Assembly: GCF_001640805.2 (NCBI RefSeq)
Contig: NC_066842.1
Coordinates: forward strand, 27,485,791-27,549,790
DNA length: 64,000 nt
Reading direction: 5' to 3'
Source: Lates calcarifer
Lineage: Eukaryota; Chordata; Actinopteri; Centropomidae
The position numbers and the translations under genes are program-made. Below are positions 24,214-35,661 of this stretch, one piece after another. How positions within the stretch are numbered: position 1 is the first letter of the stretch; each line of letters starts with the position of its first letter. The notes beneath the pieces are model-generated. The model worked only from the letters and a program-made list of their open reading frames with translations, was not told where the DNA came from and did not search any database.

Positions 24214-24234
24214 ATCCTGAAGATTATGATTTTG
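24214..24234 (+). CDS. ntrk3: ntrk3 21-nt microexon: extracellular stalk
   Basis: Twenty-one bases lie between a strong acceptor (pyrimidine tract, then ctcacag) and donor gtaagc. It takes the carried G to make Asp, then encodes PEDYDF, and carries out another G. Both edges are phase 1, so skipping it keeps the frame: G plus AA of the next exon still gives Glu. It is an acidic linker in the stalk between the second Ig domain and the membrane, in the place of mammalian TrkC STDNFILFDE-type residues. Trk genes are known for optional short exons in this stalk, so it is a likely cassette exon. Confidence 0.82.
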
Positions 24235-24476
24235 GTAAGCGCTTTTTATAAGAATTTCATTACAGATTGATGGTAATATTTACTTAAGTCCTGTACTTAA
24301 CAGTTTTAAAGTACCTCTACATAACTTGAGTTCTATTTCAATGCTACATTAGGTGGTTGAACGACCCAACAGTGTATAAAGTCGTTACAATTAGCATCTA
24401 TTAATTCATGAACCTTTAACATTTAAATGTTCACTAATTTATACATCTTCTTAATAATTCACCAATGTAATATATA

Positions 24477-24913
24477 CACTCACTGGTCATTTTATCTGGT
24501 GCACCTATGAAATCTCATGCAGTCCAATGCAGTAGCTCAAGTTCTACAAGCAATGCCTGCAAAACTCAGTAATAAACATCCAATCAGCACTTTATTGTCC
24601 ATTCTGAAATCATTTTCTGCTCACCACAGTTGTAAAGAGTGGTTGTCTCTGTTAATGTACCCTTTCTGCTCCAACCAGTCTGACCACTCTCCTCTGTCCT
24701 GTCTTATCAACAAGGCCTTTCCAACTGCAGAACAGAAGAAATACTCAAACCTGTCTGGCACCAACAGTCATGCCAAAGTCTCTGAGATAACATTTTTTGA
24801 TGTTTGATGTGAACATTAACTGAAGCTCCTGACCTCTATCTGCCTCTATCGACCTCTATCTCTGTATGCATTGCACTGCAAGCAGGTGTTCCTAATAAAG
24901 TACTCAGTGAGTG
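24477..24913. mobile_element. Tc1-type MITE with intact ends (437 bp)
   Basis: It lies between TA dinucleotides (24475-24476, 24914-24915). The left end is cactcactggtcattttatc and the right end, read inverted, is cactcactgagtactttatt, then aggaacacc. The interior contains ggttgtctctgttaatgta and caaccagtctgaccactctc, text I recognise from an internally deleted fish element related to the cactcactggccactttatt Tc1 family. There is no transposase frame. It sits between the microexon and the next exon. Confidence 0.75.
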
Positions 24914-25539
24914 TATGTAAAATGAATACCTCTCTGATAATATCAAACAAATCTGAACATTATTACCTCTTTAAAGTTCAAATTTATGGCTCAGCTGTTA
25001 CAGAGAGTTAATAATAATATTCTGAAGGGGACAGTTCTGCATAAGTTTTACTGTTGATACATTATGTACACAGATATTATGTTTTGAATGACTTTGGATG
25101 CAAGATTTGAGACAGTTGAGAGTCCAGCTCAAATACTGGATATTTGAAGCTAATACTGATAGATACTTTCTAATGATAAATATCCAGGATATGTTTTTTT
25201 TCAAGATATTTGTTAATAAATATAATCAAGTAAATATATTTTACAGTTGAACAATTCACTTAACACTAACCAGTGAGTAACAACACATAAAACACAGCTG
25301 TATTAAACTTTGTTTTTTTAAACAAACATAATGCCGCCAATAGATCTCCAAGTTATATGCATATTACCTCTCTGTGTCTGCAACTCTTTGTCCATACTGC
25401 TTTATTACTGATCTCAGTAGCTCTGTAGTTTATTATATGCACTGTTTTCAGCCTCTGCATTTTCCCAGCAGAAGCAGCAGGGCAGTAAACTCTTGTGATT
25501 TTCTAACCTAGCCTGAATCTCCTTGTGTTTTTCTACCAG

Positions 25540-25586
25540 AAACCCCAACTACAGAGACTCACAAACCTGAGGAAGATACTTTTGGG
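25540..25586 (+). CDS. ntrk3: ntrk3 exon: membrane-proximal stalk
   Basis: The acceptor is ttctaccag and the donor GGG|gtaagt. Two bases complete Glu and 15 codons follow, ending in phase 0: TPTTETHKPEEDTFG. The HKPEEDTFG block is identical to what I recall of mammalian TrkC and precedes the transmembrane segment. The threonine-rich start is a plausible O-glycosylated stalk. The exon is supported by its phase fit on both sides. Confidence 0.93.
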
Positions 25587-25964
25587 GTAAGTGACTGAAA
25601 TATTGAATATGCTGAATGTTTGGCTGAGATTTTGGCTTGTGTTTCTTCAGTTTTTCCTCAGTCACCCAGGTAAAGGAACAAAGCCAATACTCAAAAGGTC
25701 ATATTTACAGCAAGGGCTGGAAAGCTTAAATTTCTAAATGCAAGAGTTGTTTTGTTCTTGTTTCTACATGAAATGATAAAATGACGAAGGTGCTTGTTGT
25801 TGAGGGCCTGCCAGGGGGTTTTCAAAGAAAAGTCTCAGTTAACTTCTTAGTTAACTAGTACTTGATAGAAGAAATTACCACTTTACATTCACATTCACAA
25901 TATCACATTACTGCTCAATTTTTATGTCTTAACTGTTTGTCTGTGTGTAAACTCTGAGAGAATA

Positions 25965-27550
25965 CAGTGGTGGAAAAAAGTTTTCGGACACACTTAAAAT
26001 TTTACACAATCTCAAATATTGTCATGAAATATTTGGGGAAAAATCTAATTTCTGTGTTTCAAAAGGTGTGGCTGCATTAGACAGACACAAAGAAATACAA
26101 ATTATTTTTTTGTTTATTGTTTACAAGAAAAACTAACAAAACTAAACTCTTGACAGTTTCAATATGTTAGTTCTCAACATTGTCGGTGTTAAAGACAACA
26201 AATATCAGAGAATGTGTTCAAAACTGAACACAAAATAAATAAACCATCACATCATCAAATTAATATTTAGTAGTCCTGCCATTAACATGCAGTAGAGCTC
26301 TAATCCTGGCTGGCATGTTCCCCACGAGCCTTTCACACTGTTGAGGCGTAATCTTGTCCCATTCTTCTTGAATTACTGCTTTTGCTTTTTCTAAATTCTT
26401 TGGTTTATGCTTTGAAACAGACCTTTTGATAATCCACCACAGATTTTCAGTGGGGCTCATTTCTGGGGATTGAGCTGGCCACTCTAAGACCTGGATACAG
26501 TGCTCCTGCAGCCAAGTTCTACTGGCCTTGGATGTGTGGCAAGAGGCATTATCTTGTTGAAACATCCAGTTCTGACCTCAACAGAACAGTGTACATGCAG
26601 GAGGGAGCATGTGAGTTTCGAGAATGGCACAATACTTGGCAGAGTTCAATGTGCCATCACAGACAGTGAGATGACCAACACCAGCAGCACTCCTGCATCC
26701 CCAAACCATGATACTGCCTCCACCATGCTTGACAGTAGGTACTGTACATGCTGGAGATAATGCTTCGCCTGGCCTTCTGTGTACCCTCACATTATCAGGA
26801 GGAGGATAAAGCTGGTAACTGGACTCATCTGACCACAGAATCTTCTTCCAATCCCTGGCTGTCCAGTTCTTGTGTGCTTGGGCCCAATGACGCCAGGCTA
26901 ACCTCTGTCTCTCATTGATCAGGGGCTTCTTGACAGCCTTGTAGGACCTTAAGCCATGATCTAAAAGTTGGCCATGTACAGTTTGTTTGACCACTGCTGC
27001 TGAAGCTCCTGTGATGTCATTCTGTGGTTTTCCCTGCACATGCAGATCAGGATGTGGTCATTTCTTGCTGAAGAAACCCTTGGATGCCCAGATCTTGGTG
27101 TGTTTTCCAAGCTGTTGGTTCATCTGTATTTCTGCAGAGTGTATCCAACTGCTGAAGGACTGCATCTGCACTTCCTGGCTATCTAGCGGCAGCTGTACCC
27201 TTCCTGGCTGAGAATCTGTATCTTCAGGCATGTTTCCTGCATTAGGTTCCTTGTTTTAGCTATTTTTGTCTCTGAAAAACTTTCAAATGTTCTGTCTTTA
27301 TATAGGCATGAAGCATGGTCACAAAAATAGTCTTTTAATAATAAGCACCACCTTCATTAGTGGATCACTGGTACTAAAATGACCCAATACTCAAAATTTC
27401 TTATGTTTTTTATTTTAATTTTCTAATGGCTTTTTTTTAGGATTTGTTTAGTATTTTGGCTGTGACTAAAAGAAATTGCACTTGAAGAGTGATTCTTAAT
27501 ACAATATTTCACAAATGCATGGGGTGTCCGAAAACTTTTTTCCACCACTG
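25965..27550 (-). mobile_element. Tc1-like transposon, copy 2 (1586 bp, full length, inactive)
   Basis: It is bounded by TA (25963-25964, 27551-27552). Its ends, CAGTGGTGGAAAAAAGTTTT then CGGACAC and the inverted match at 27523-27550, are cleaner than those of copy 1. It is the same family and the same orientation as 18255-19867, to which it aligns along its whole length with small indels. It is inserted in the intron before the transmembrane exon, antisense to ntrk3. Confidence 0.93.
26260..27263 (-). pseudogene. Tc1-type transposase pseudogene (copy 2)
   Basis: The catalytic part is better kept than in copy 1. It shows WKKILWSDES (first Asp), HGGGSIMVWGC, FQQDNASCHT (second Asp) and MSPTENLWW (Glu), with 34 residues between the second Asp and the Glu, the DD34E spacing of Tc1. 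The C-terminus ends NGRTTKY before TAA. It is broken by TAG between SCR and IARK, by TGA before GQNWMFQQDN (both shared with copy 1), by a TGA after QKYR, and by a start codon changed to ATA (27261-27263). A deletion of about 23 bp near 26980 relative to copy 1 alters the linker region. Confidence 0.92.
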
Positions 27551-28006
27551 TATATCATCCTAATGAACATTACTTTCAGGTACCAGTGATGTATAAAGGA
27601 ACACAGAAGAAAGGAGAGGAAAAAATATCTGAAAATTTAGTTGAAGAGGCTGAGGGTGCTATTTTAATCTGGGCCTTTTCTTCTCCTCTACTCACTATCA
27701 GCCATTTCCTTCTATCTGCTGAAATCCCCTGGTGGCTAGTGAGCCTGAGAGTTGGTTAGAAATGTAATTGAGTTCATCTTTTTCCTGTAATTGACTGGGA
27801 AATGATAACCGGCAAGGCTGAGGTTGTGAAGGAGCTTTGTGGCTTAGTGTATGTGTGATAATTTTTCTTTCACATATTGAAAGAAATGTCTGTGTCCACA
27901 TGCTTGTATTCATGCAACTTTGAATTCAAGAGTATGTGTGTATGACATACAGATGTTGTCATATGGAATGATGAATAAAAATATGAAAAAAAAAAAGTTA
28001 ACATAC

Positions 28007-28790
28007 ACCACTTGTCAAAAGGTTTAGAACACCCCAATTTTCCAGTTTTTATTTATGTTTAAGCAGTTCAACTCCAGCTGTAAACTGCCCAAGGTGAAAA
28101 AAGGGTTACGTCACCAATACCTGAAGAATCCGGTAAGTTTTTTAGAAAACAGGCCTTTTTCAGGGAGTAAGAAATTGAAAAGAATTGAAAGTTAATGCAA
28201 ACAGTTACTACAGGTGTCCCACCTTTTGGTGATTACACACAATCTCTCTGTCAGTTCAATTGCACTGTTGGAACAAACTGTGTTACTACACCCTCTGATA
28301 CATTATTAGGGGAATACTGTTCTGCAGTAAGTAATACTGTGCATTGCTATGAGAGTGGTGACAAAAGACATGTAACCAAGAAAGACAGACCGGTTCGTCC
28401 TATAGCAGGATAATGACCCAAAACATTAGAAGAAAACACTAGACATTACAGGCTTTAAATGATGGAGGACCAGCACAGTCTCCAGACTGGGGCTGCTCTG
28501 GGATCAATTGGACCCACTCAAATGGAAAGCAAAATAGCCTACAAGTGAAACATATTTGTGGGAACATATGTAACAGTGTGAGAACAAACTTTTCAAGCAA
28601 TATTAGATTTCTATTATAGAAAGAACGTCAGAAGTATGTTCAGCTGCTAGATGAGTCAGAAATTTCTATTAAATTTAGTTCAACAATGAGCTTGATTTCT
28701 TGTTTTTGAAATCTCGTTTAGACACTGAATTATTTAGATAAAGATAACAGCTGGAAAAATTGAGGTGATCTAAAACTTTCCTATTAGGAA
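28007..28790 (+). mobile_element. Degenerate Tc1-like element, third family
   Basis: It begins with cacttgtcaaaaggtttaga then acacccc, a known fish Tc1-type terminal repeat. At the far end ttgaggtgatctaaaacttt is a weak inverted counterpart. Inside, cctatagcaggataatgacc then caaaacatt corresponds to the QQDNDPKH region of transposases, where QD has become a stop. There is no long frame; it is an old copy. Confidence 0.6.
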
Positions 28791-29533
28791 CCCTAATCTA
28801 CACTACATGATACGAGAGTGTTGGACAGAACTAACAATATACTTTTGTTAAGTTAGTTTGTTGGGTGATGCTAAAGGAAGGTCATAGAGTACATCAAAAA
28901 CAATCATCCCCACAGGAGCATTAATGTGCTTGGCAAATGTAATACCTTTCATCCTGTCAATTTTAATTCTTGCATACATGGCTAAATACCACTGTGTTCA
29001 TTTTCCATTGCCTTAAATGAATGTATTAATTCTGGGCCCACAAAACAAACACCACACATGAGAAACATCATAGAGTCTACTCAACAAATTCCTTTCCCGA
29101 CCATCCTCTCATACCAAACCGCAAGGTTATAGTTAGTCTCTTCTTTGAATAACAAATTCCAGCAAGAACAATTAACAATAAGCATATCTCAAACACTGAG
29201 ATAGTACAATCTTAAAGACTGTACTATCCTGATGAATTATTACAAAAGATGAATCAACAGTGATTCAGCAATTTTACACATACATTTCAATAAATTCTAC
29301 CACAGTCCAAATGGTGTGCACTCTGTACAGTAAATCCCATTTCAGTGATTATAAAATGGCATTATGTTATATTATTACATTTCAAATTTTTACTTGAGCG
29401 TGTTCAAAATGGAAAGTGACTCATCTACTGTGGAAAGTCACTGTCCTGTCTTTAATTCTTAAGGTGTTTGTCACATACTTCCTGTTATATAAGCACAGGA
29501 CGTGTGTACCTGTGATGTTTTGCCTGATTCTAG

Positions 29534-29636
29534 GTCTCCATAGCTGTGGGCCTGGCAGGGTTTGCCTGTGTGATGCTGGTGGTTCTCTTCCTTCTCATCA
29601 ACAAGTATGGCCGACGCTCCAAGTTTGGCATGAAAG
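29534..29636 (+). CDS. ntrk3: ntrk3 exon: transmembrane helix and inner membrane-proximal basic segment
   Basis: The acceptor is gattctag and the donor AAAG|gtagga. It starts in phase 0 and gives 34 codons plus one base. VSIAVGLAGFACVMLVVLFL then LI is a continuous hydrophobic span of about 22 residues, the single-pass membrane helix. NKYGRRSKFGMK follows as the basic stop-transfer segment on the cytoplasmic side. The sequence is nearly that of mammalian TrkC and clearly unlike TrkA or TrkB. The next exon is 28.6 kb away. Confidence 0.97.
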
Positions 29637-30290
29637 GTAGGAAGCCAGTATCTCTCAATTTCTTTGCACTCTCTCTCTCTCTGAAGATTTGCAATGTGTT
29701 TAATAGGCTTGAAGTGTGTGACTTGAATAAAGCTTAAAGATGTGAAGGTCAGTACCAGTACTCGTGGGTTAAAAGGGTGAAACTGTCAGCTTTGCCAGTA
29801 TCTTCATAGTATTCAGCCATTCAAGCATAGCATGGTGGACTGAATTGACAGAAGGGGTAATGTCAGGAAGAAAAGGTTACAGAATGATTATGAGATGTAA
29901 AGACAGAAGGATGAAAAGCATGAAGGCAGGAAGCAACTGAGGAAGGATCAGAGAACAGACCAAACTGTGCAGCACTAGTTGTTGCTCTACCACTAAACAG
30001 AGCCCACAGTCAGTTACAGAGGAGAAAAAAAAAAGAATTAGCATCTGTTGTTTGTTCTAATGCCTAAAAGATCTACAGCTGTATGATTGTCCTGACAAGG
30101 ACCTCCAGCAGCCATTTGTGATTTGTGACTCTTCTCTAACTGGAACAAAGGTAATATCACATTATTAGACAGCTGCAGAACTTCTCAGCGAAGACGTCAG
30201 GGTGGATGATTTTTACTGGTGGTAGATCAGTGGTTGTATGACTTATTTCTGTTATAGTGACCTGTAACATTGTGGAGGGCATTGACAAAT

Positions 30291-30640
30291 CGAGTCAAGT
30301 CAATTTTATTTATAGCCATCATCACCTTGAACTCTCACACACAATGACCCCCACCATCAACATAACATAGACTGTGCAACATGCCTCACTCTGTGCACTT
30401 TAATATTTAACTATTTAACTGTACAACCGTCCTGTGTAATACAACACACCTGTGCAGTACATTCACATTCACACTTATACCTCATTGTATATAGAGTTGC
30501 ACTGTTTTTTATATCTTTTATATATATTTTGTTTCTGCATATTTTGTATGTTTGCACTGAAAAGGAGAAGCTTTCCAATCTCGTACTTTTAGTATAATGA
30601 CAACAAAGGGCATTCTATTCTATTCCATTCTATTCTACTC
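30291..30640 (+). mobile_element. LINE-like 3' end with (ATTCT)n tail
   Basis: After a short cgagtcaagtcaattttatt piece of another common repeat, the text tgcactgaaaaggagaagct, atctcgtactttta and atgacaacaaaggg leads into cattctattctattccattc. I recognise this as the 3' untranslated end of fish LINEs, which terminate in a pentanucleotide ATTCT tandem. There is no reverse transcriptase sequence, as expected for a 5'-truncated insertion. Confidence 0.65.
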
Positions 30641-31248
30641 TTAACCCTGTTTTTACCTTACCTTCAACCTGCCAAACTAACAGATGGAGGTGTGTCCACT
30701 GCTTTGACAAGATTTAAGAAATTATAAAAGGGACAAGATGCTGATAGAACACTGGTAGAGAGCTTCTATACATTTCTGTATGATGCAAGTTATACTGTGT
30801 ACTTTAATGAAATACAATTCCTCCAGGGAAAGTAAACCGAGCACCTGGACCTGTAGCAGTGCACCACTGCACATTCTCAGCTGAATGACTATAGAACATC
30901 TGATGGAACAATGGAAGATTAAAGCAGCAGCATGAAGCATCACTTACTGCCCCCCTCAGCTGGCAGCTAGGGCTGAGTGTTTGCAGACTTTAAAACTCAG
31001 AGATGGTGAAAGTAAACTGCCCACAGCACGCTCATGTTTACCAATCCAACTACTCTGAGATGGCTCATATGGGCAGATACAAAAGGGATGAGAGAAGGAA
31101 AGGATCTAGTGCTGATGAGTCAAGTTTTCTCTGGAAGGAACAGACAGTTTGGCTTTAGCTCCTCGGTTTCATTTTTCATTGTGTTTTGGTGAAAAAGATT
31201 TCCTGCGACAGCTCAGACTTACAGAATTTCATCTAGGCAAATATGTAT

Positions 31249-31310
31249 ATGCACACACACACCCACACACGTGTATGTGTGTGGATGTGTGTGTGTATGT
31301 TTGTGTAGCA
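31249..31310. repeat. CA tract facing TG tract (potential hairpin)
   Basis: A CA-rich stretch (gcacacacacacccacacac) is followed within a few bases by a TG-rich stretch, giving an imperfect self-complementary microsatellite. Confidence 0.7.
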
Positions 31311-31929
31311 GGAGCTTCAGCCATAAAGACTGCTCAAATGGCTTGTTTCAATAACAGTGACTCACGTGACCATGATATTTGTTAGTGTGACATGTAAGGA
31401 AGAACAGAGGAGCAAAAACCATAGGCACTGGTCTACAGAGATGTAGAAAAAAGTGTGGTGGTAAGATGAGTCATCCTTCATCATATCAGTCTTCATCATA
31501 TTTTCAACAAGTGTCTGAGTGCATGCGTGACGTACACCAAGAGAACAGTGGGAGGCATTTTTCTGGCATGGTTTGGCGACCACTTGTCCTCTTAGAGGGG
31601 AGGGTCACTGTGAATAACTACGAAAGTGTTCCAAGTGATCACCTATATCCTATGATGAAAATTTTTTTTTCCTGATGAGAGTGGTCTTCTCCAGGATGAC
31701 ACAAGGGGTCATTGAATGGTTAGATGAGTATGAAAGGACAGCACTCTCAACCACCATCATCAAAACACCAAATGAGGGAATATCTTTTGGAAGAATGGTG
31801 CTCCATCCCTCCAGTAGAGTAATTTTAATTAATTTTTTAATCTGTCACCTGTTTTGGTTACGATTAGGAGTTTACTTTAGCCAGTGTAGGCTGGCTTTTA
31901 TCCAACAGCAGCTGATGAAAATATCTATC

Positions 31930-31965
31930 CATCCATCCATTATCTATACTGCTTATCCTTAAGTG
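31930..31965 (-). repeat. SINE tail fragment, inverted
   Basis: The text atccatccatccattatcta then tactgcttatcc is the reverse complement of the ggataagcagta...atggatggat 3' end of common fish SINEs. The body of the SINE was not recognised. Confidence 0.45.
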
Positions 31966-32553
31966 TCAGGTTTCACTGTGCCACCCTGATGAAACTATCA
32001 ACAGCCAAAATGTCAGATGGAAAATATGACAAATAAATAAGTTCATTTATAACATATTAAACATTCTAATATTGTGTGACATAGAATATGTTTCCAAGAC
32101 AACCAAGATAAACTTTTATTATGCAAAAGATTGGGTTTTCCTCTGCTGCTTTATTATATGTCTTTTCATGTCCAGTAGTTGGCCTAGTATATGGCCATAT
32201 TGGCTGTCAAAAAAAGTGTAGTATTAATTCTAGTCTGTGTATATATAAACTCAGAGCGCTATAATGATGAGCATGACAGGACTCTTGTAGCAGTGGTACT
32301 GCTATGCCAGTGTAAAATGTTTACCATGTGACTCAGTATAACACTGGTAATTTCACCTCTCATCAATATTTTTTTAGCTGGTCCCTCATCAGTGACAGGA
32401 CTTTAATTGTTTGTGCCATTAGCATAACAAGTAAACAAGTAAACAAGTAAAATTATGGAAGACATATAGGGATCTTCTAAATATAAACAGTGGTTCTCTG
32501 TGTTAAAAGCTTTTCACAGCATGTGTTGGGAACTCATGTTAATACACACACAT

Positions 32554-32554
<1 letters not shown>

Positions 32555-32590
<36 letters not shown>
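32555..32590. repeat. (CA)18 microsatellite
   Basis: Uninterrupted CA repeat. A second, interrupted CA tract lies at 32729-32769. Open frames across both are artefacts of the repeat. Confidence 0.95.
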
Positions 32591-32593
<3 letters not shown>

Positions 32594-35500
32594 CCCATGT
32601 CTTAAGGGCACACACACAGAAACACCATATCAACCATCTGTTGATTACATCCATCTGTCCATTTAGTGCCGCCTTCCAGCCAATCCACATTACTGCCTGT
32701 AGGGTGAGTGTGCACTTCCAGGCATGCGCACACACATGCATACACACACACACACATACACACACACACCCATAAGGCTGACATTTGACTTGCGGCACGC
32801 ACAGAGATGAAGTGTGTTGATATGGAGTCTCAACCACTCAAAATGGATGCTTTTTAAAGAAGATGGAGCCAAGCAAAAATCTGATGATTCCATTAAGTCT
32901 CCATAAATCCTCCTCTTCATACACTCTGTTCCTCTGCTTGAGGAGGAAATTACATCTCTGTTTTCTCCTCAGAAGGAATATTGTCAACTTAATCACACTG
33001 TAATCTGCTTTTAGATCCAACAGTCTTTTAATGTCCAGAGAGGACTGAGTGATGTCTATCTGTTTGTCTGCCAGTGTTTGTCTCTCTCTCTCTCCATCTT
33101 TCTGTCTCTTTGAGGCTTTATTGACACGATAGTATCTGTCTTCTGGAGTTGAAGTCTATAATGCATCAGGCTCTACTGGTGTATCTGCACTCAGACTCAA
33201 CAGTTGATAGAGTGAATGAGCAAGAACTGCCAAAGACAAGGGCACTTCTATACCGAGTGCTTTGGATTTATACAATATATTATAGTATACCATACTTTAT
33301 TTCAGTGCACTTGAAGGGATGTTGGGTTGAGGAGAAAAAAAAGAAAATAGCAATTTTGCCAACTACCCACTGTGGTCCCCACCTACCACCCATCCACCAA
33401 ATTTGTTACCAGTCCAGGACCCCTTAGAGAGCGATGATCAACCTTCAGGTCACAGGAAAGTGGCTGTCGTGTTTTTTGTTGAATTCGCTGGTTCCACTTT
33501 TTCAAATTGATGGCTGACATGGCCCCTGTTGCTGCTGCAGAATCCACACTGTAGGAACTTTCAAGACAACAATCAAACTCCAGCATTACATACATTCCAT
33601 TCCATTACATAGCTCGTTGGTGTGACAACTGAGAGTCTCTTCGCTGAGTCCTCTGGCCCATCTCAGGGAAAAGGCTTTGAGTGTTTTAACCATTTTTTTG
33701 ACTGAATCAATGGCTGTGTGGTCATTGCCATCATTGCCATCTGCCATCAATTAGGATTTTATTGACCATTCTAATTCTTTCTGGAAAAGGAAATATCTAT
33801 GTAGGAGAGACAATTTTCATCTCAGTGGAAAGGTCACTAAAGCTGCTCACAGCCAAACTCAAATCCCACACTAGCAGTTTGAGCCTGGGCTTAATGCTCC
33901 CACACAGATTGTGAGAAATATGAAAATTGTCATACTGAATAAAAAGTAGTGATCAGCAGTTCATTTAATAGCCTTTTAAACCCAAATTGAGCCCCAACAT
34001 ATATATAGTCATGGCCAGATCAATCTGCTGGGGCTGCCTGGGCAAAAATTAGTTCTCTGCTAGGGTCTGCATCGTGTGTAATGTGTGTGTATATGCCTAT
34101 ACTGAAGTGTTCAGTGGTACTAGGTATCCAATTTGGGAATTTGATGAAATAAAAATTAATTCAGGAATATGCACTATATTAGCATAATATCAGCTGAAAT
34201 AATGAAGGTTTCAAAATTATTTTATGGAGACAGGCCTTTAAGATCAGTTATAAAGCAAAACCCACCTTAATGTCATGTGATGGGTAGGAAAGGTAGGCCT
34301 CTGCCAGTACAAAAATTTAATTAAATACTCATTTTCATTGAGCCTCGCTTCACTGTGTCTGTATCTATGACTACGATCCAAACTTCATTCTTGACCTTGA
34401 GGACAGGAGATAACAAAATCAGGAACAGGCACCCCAAAGTCCACTCACTTGCTTCTCTTGAACATTTAGATTATATCACGAGATCCTCCCCAGCAGAATT
34501 AGAGAATTAGAGAATGACAGAGACAAGTAAAAGGGTAAATAGAGTTTGTTTTGTTCTGATTGTTGAAATACTTCTCAGAGAGGGGGTGTAATTCATTTTG
34601 CTATTCTAAGCATTGAGATGAATCATGGTGCCATGCTATTAGAGCATCAACTGACCTGAGTTGAGTGGACAGAAGTCAACTGATTTAAAGTGGTAGAATC
34701 AGAAGGGACATTAGAGGAGAAAAAGAAGTGCAGGGAAAAGTGAAGCAGTGAGAAGAAGGTGAGGAGGAGGAGAACTGAAAAAAACATTTGAGGCTGCTGA
34801 GGGATGCAGGACATCACTTCAGAGTTTATCTGCAGCTCCTCTTACAGCTTACAGCCCGGGAATTACATAAACTCTGTACTTTTTATATCTTCATCTAACT
34901 GTAACATCACTTCAGCTTGGGTCACATATTTAGGCCTTTTCTTGGAGATGTTTAGGGCCTCACTGCCAGGCAATGAAAGGTTGAAATGTTTTTACTATTT
35001 TCTTTCCTGTGGCAACTGCGTGAGTGGCTAGCCTGAGGCAAAACAGACTAGCTAAGGATATTGCCCAAGGCCAGCTGGACTGTGAAATACCACTAGAAGA
35101 AAGATTAGAATACAGCAGTGGAGCTGAGGAGGCCATCATTAAAACATTCAGAAGCTCTAACATCTTTGAAATCACAGCTTGTCTGGTTTTGCAGCCTCAC
35201 AGACTCAATTTTCTTATTAGAGCCTCTTAATTAACTTCATCTCTAATTATCACCAGGTCAGAAGACTAGAGAGTGACTGAAAAGAGTATCATACAACCTA
35301 ATATGCAAGCTGCTATCAAAGCTGTTACTGTGACAGGCAACAATACTGCATTGAAAGGTCATGAAAGTGTGCAGACATTAATCCTCATTGTCAGTGTGTG
35401 AGCAGCAAGTGTTGTATATTTTAGCAGACCTCCATGCACCAGAGCTCGTAAGATGTGGCCTCAAACAGATGTCTGTTCACTGGACTCCAAAGCAGTAAAA

Positions 35501-35640
35501 TCAGTTTTTTGTGAACCCACATTTTAAAGATGCTGTTTATTTTTTCACTGTACAATGTACTGGACTGCCTCAGTCTTTCACTGGTTTTAAGTAGGATGTA
35601 ATCAATTTCATGCTCTGTGTTTCTTTGCTGGGTGGTAATG

Positions 35641-35661
35641 AATATATATATATATATATAT
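35641..35661. repeat. (AT)n microsatellite
   Basis: About ten AT units in the large intron. Confidence 0.9.

Noticed and set aside
32500..32920. Several overlapping frames on both strands
   Set aside because: All are driven by (CA)n tracts and contain no non-repeat protein pattern.
33383..33595. Minus-strand 70-codon frame with a basic stretch (LKKWNQRIQQKTR)
   Set aside because: No recognisable family, no splice context, and similar frames occur by chance at this length.
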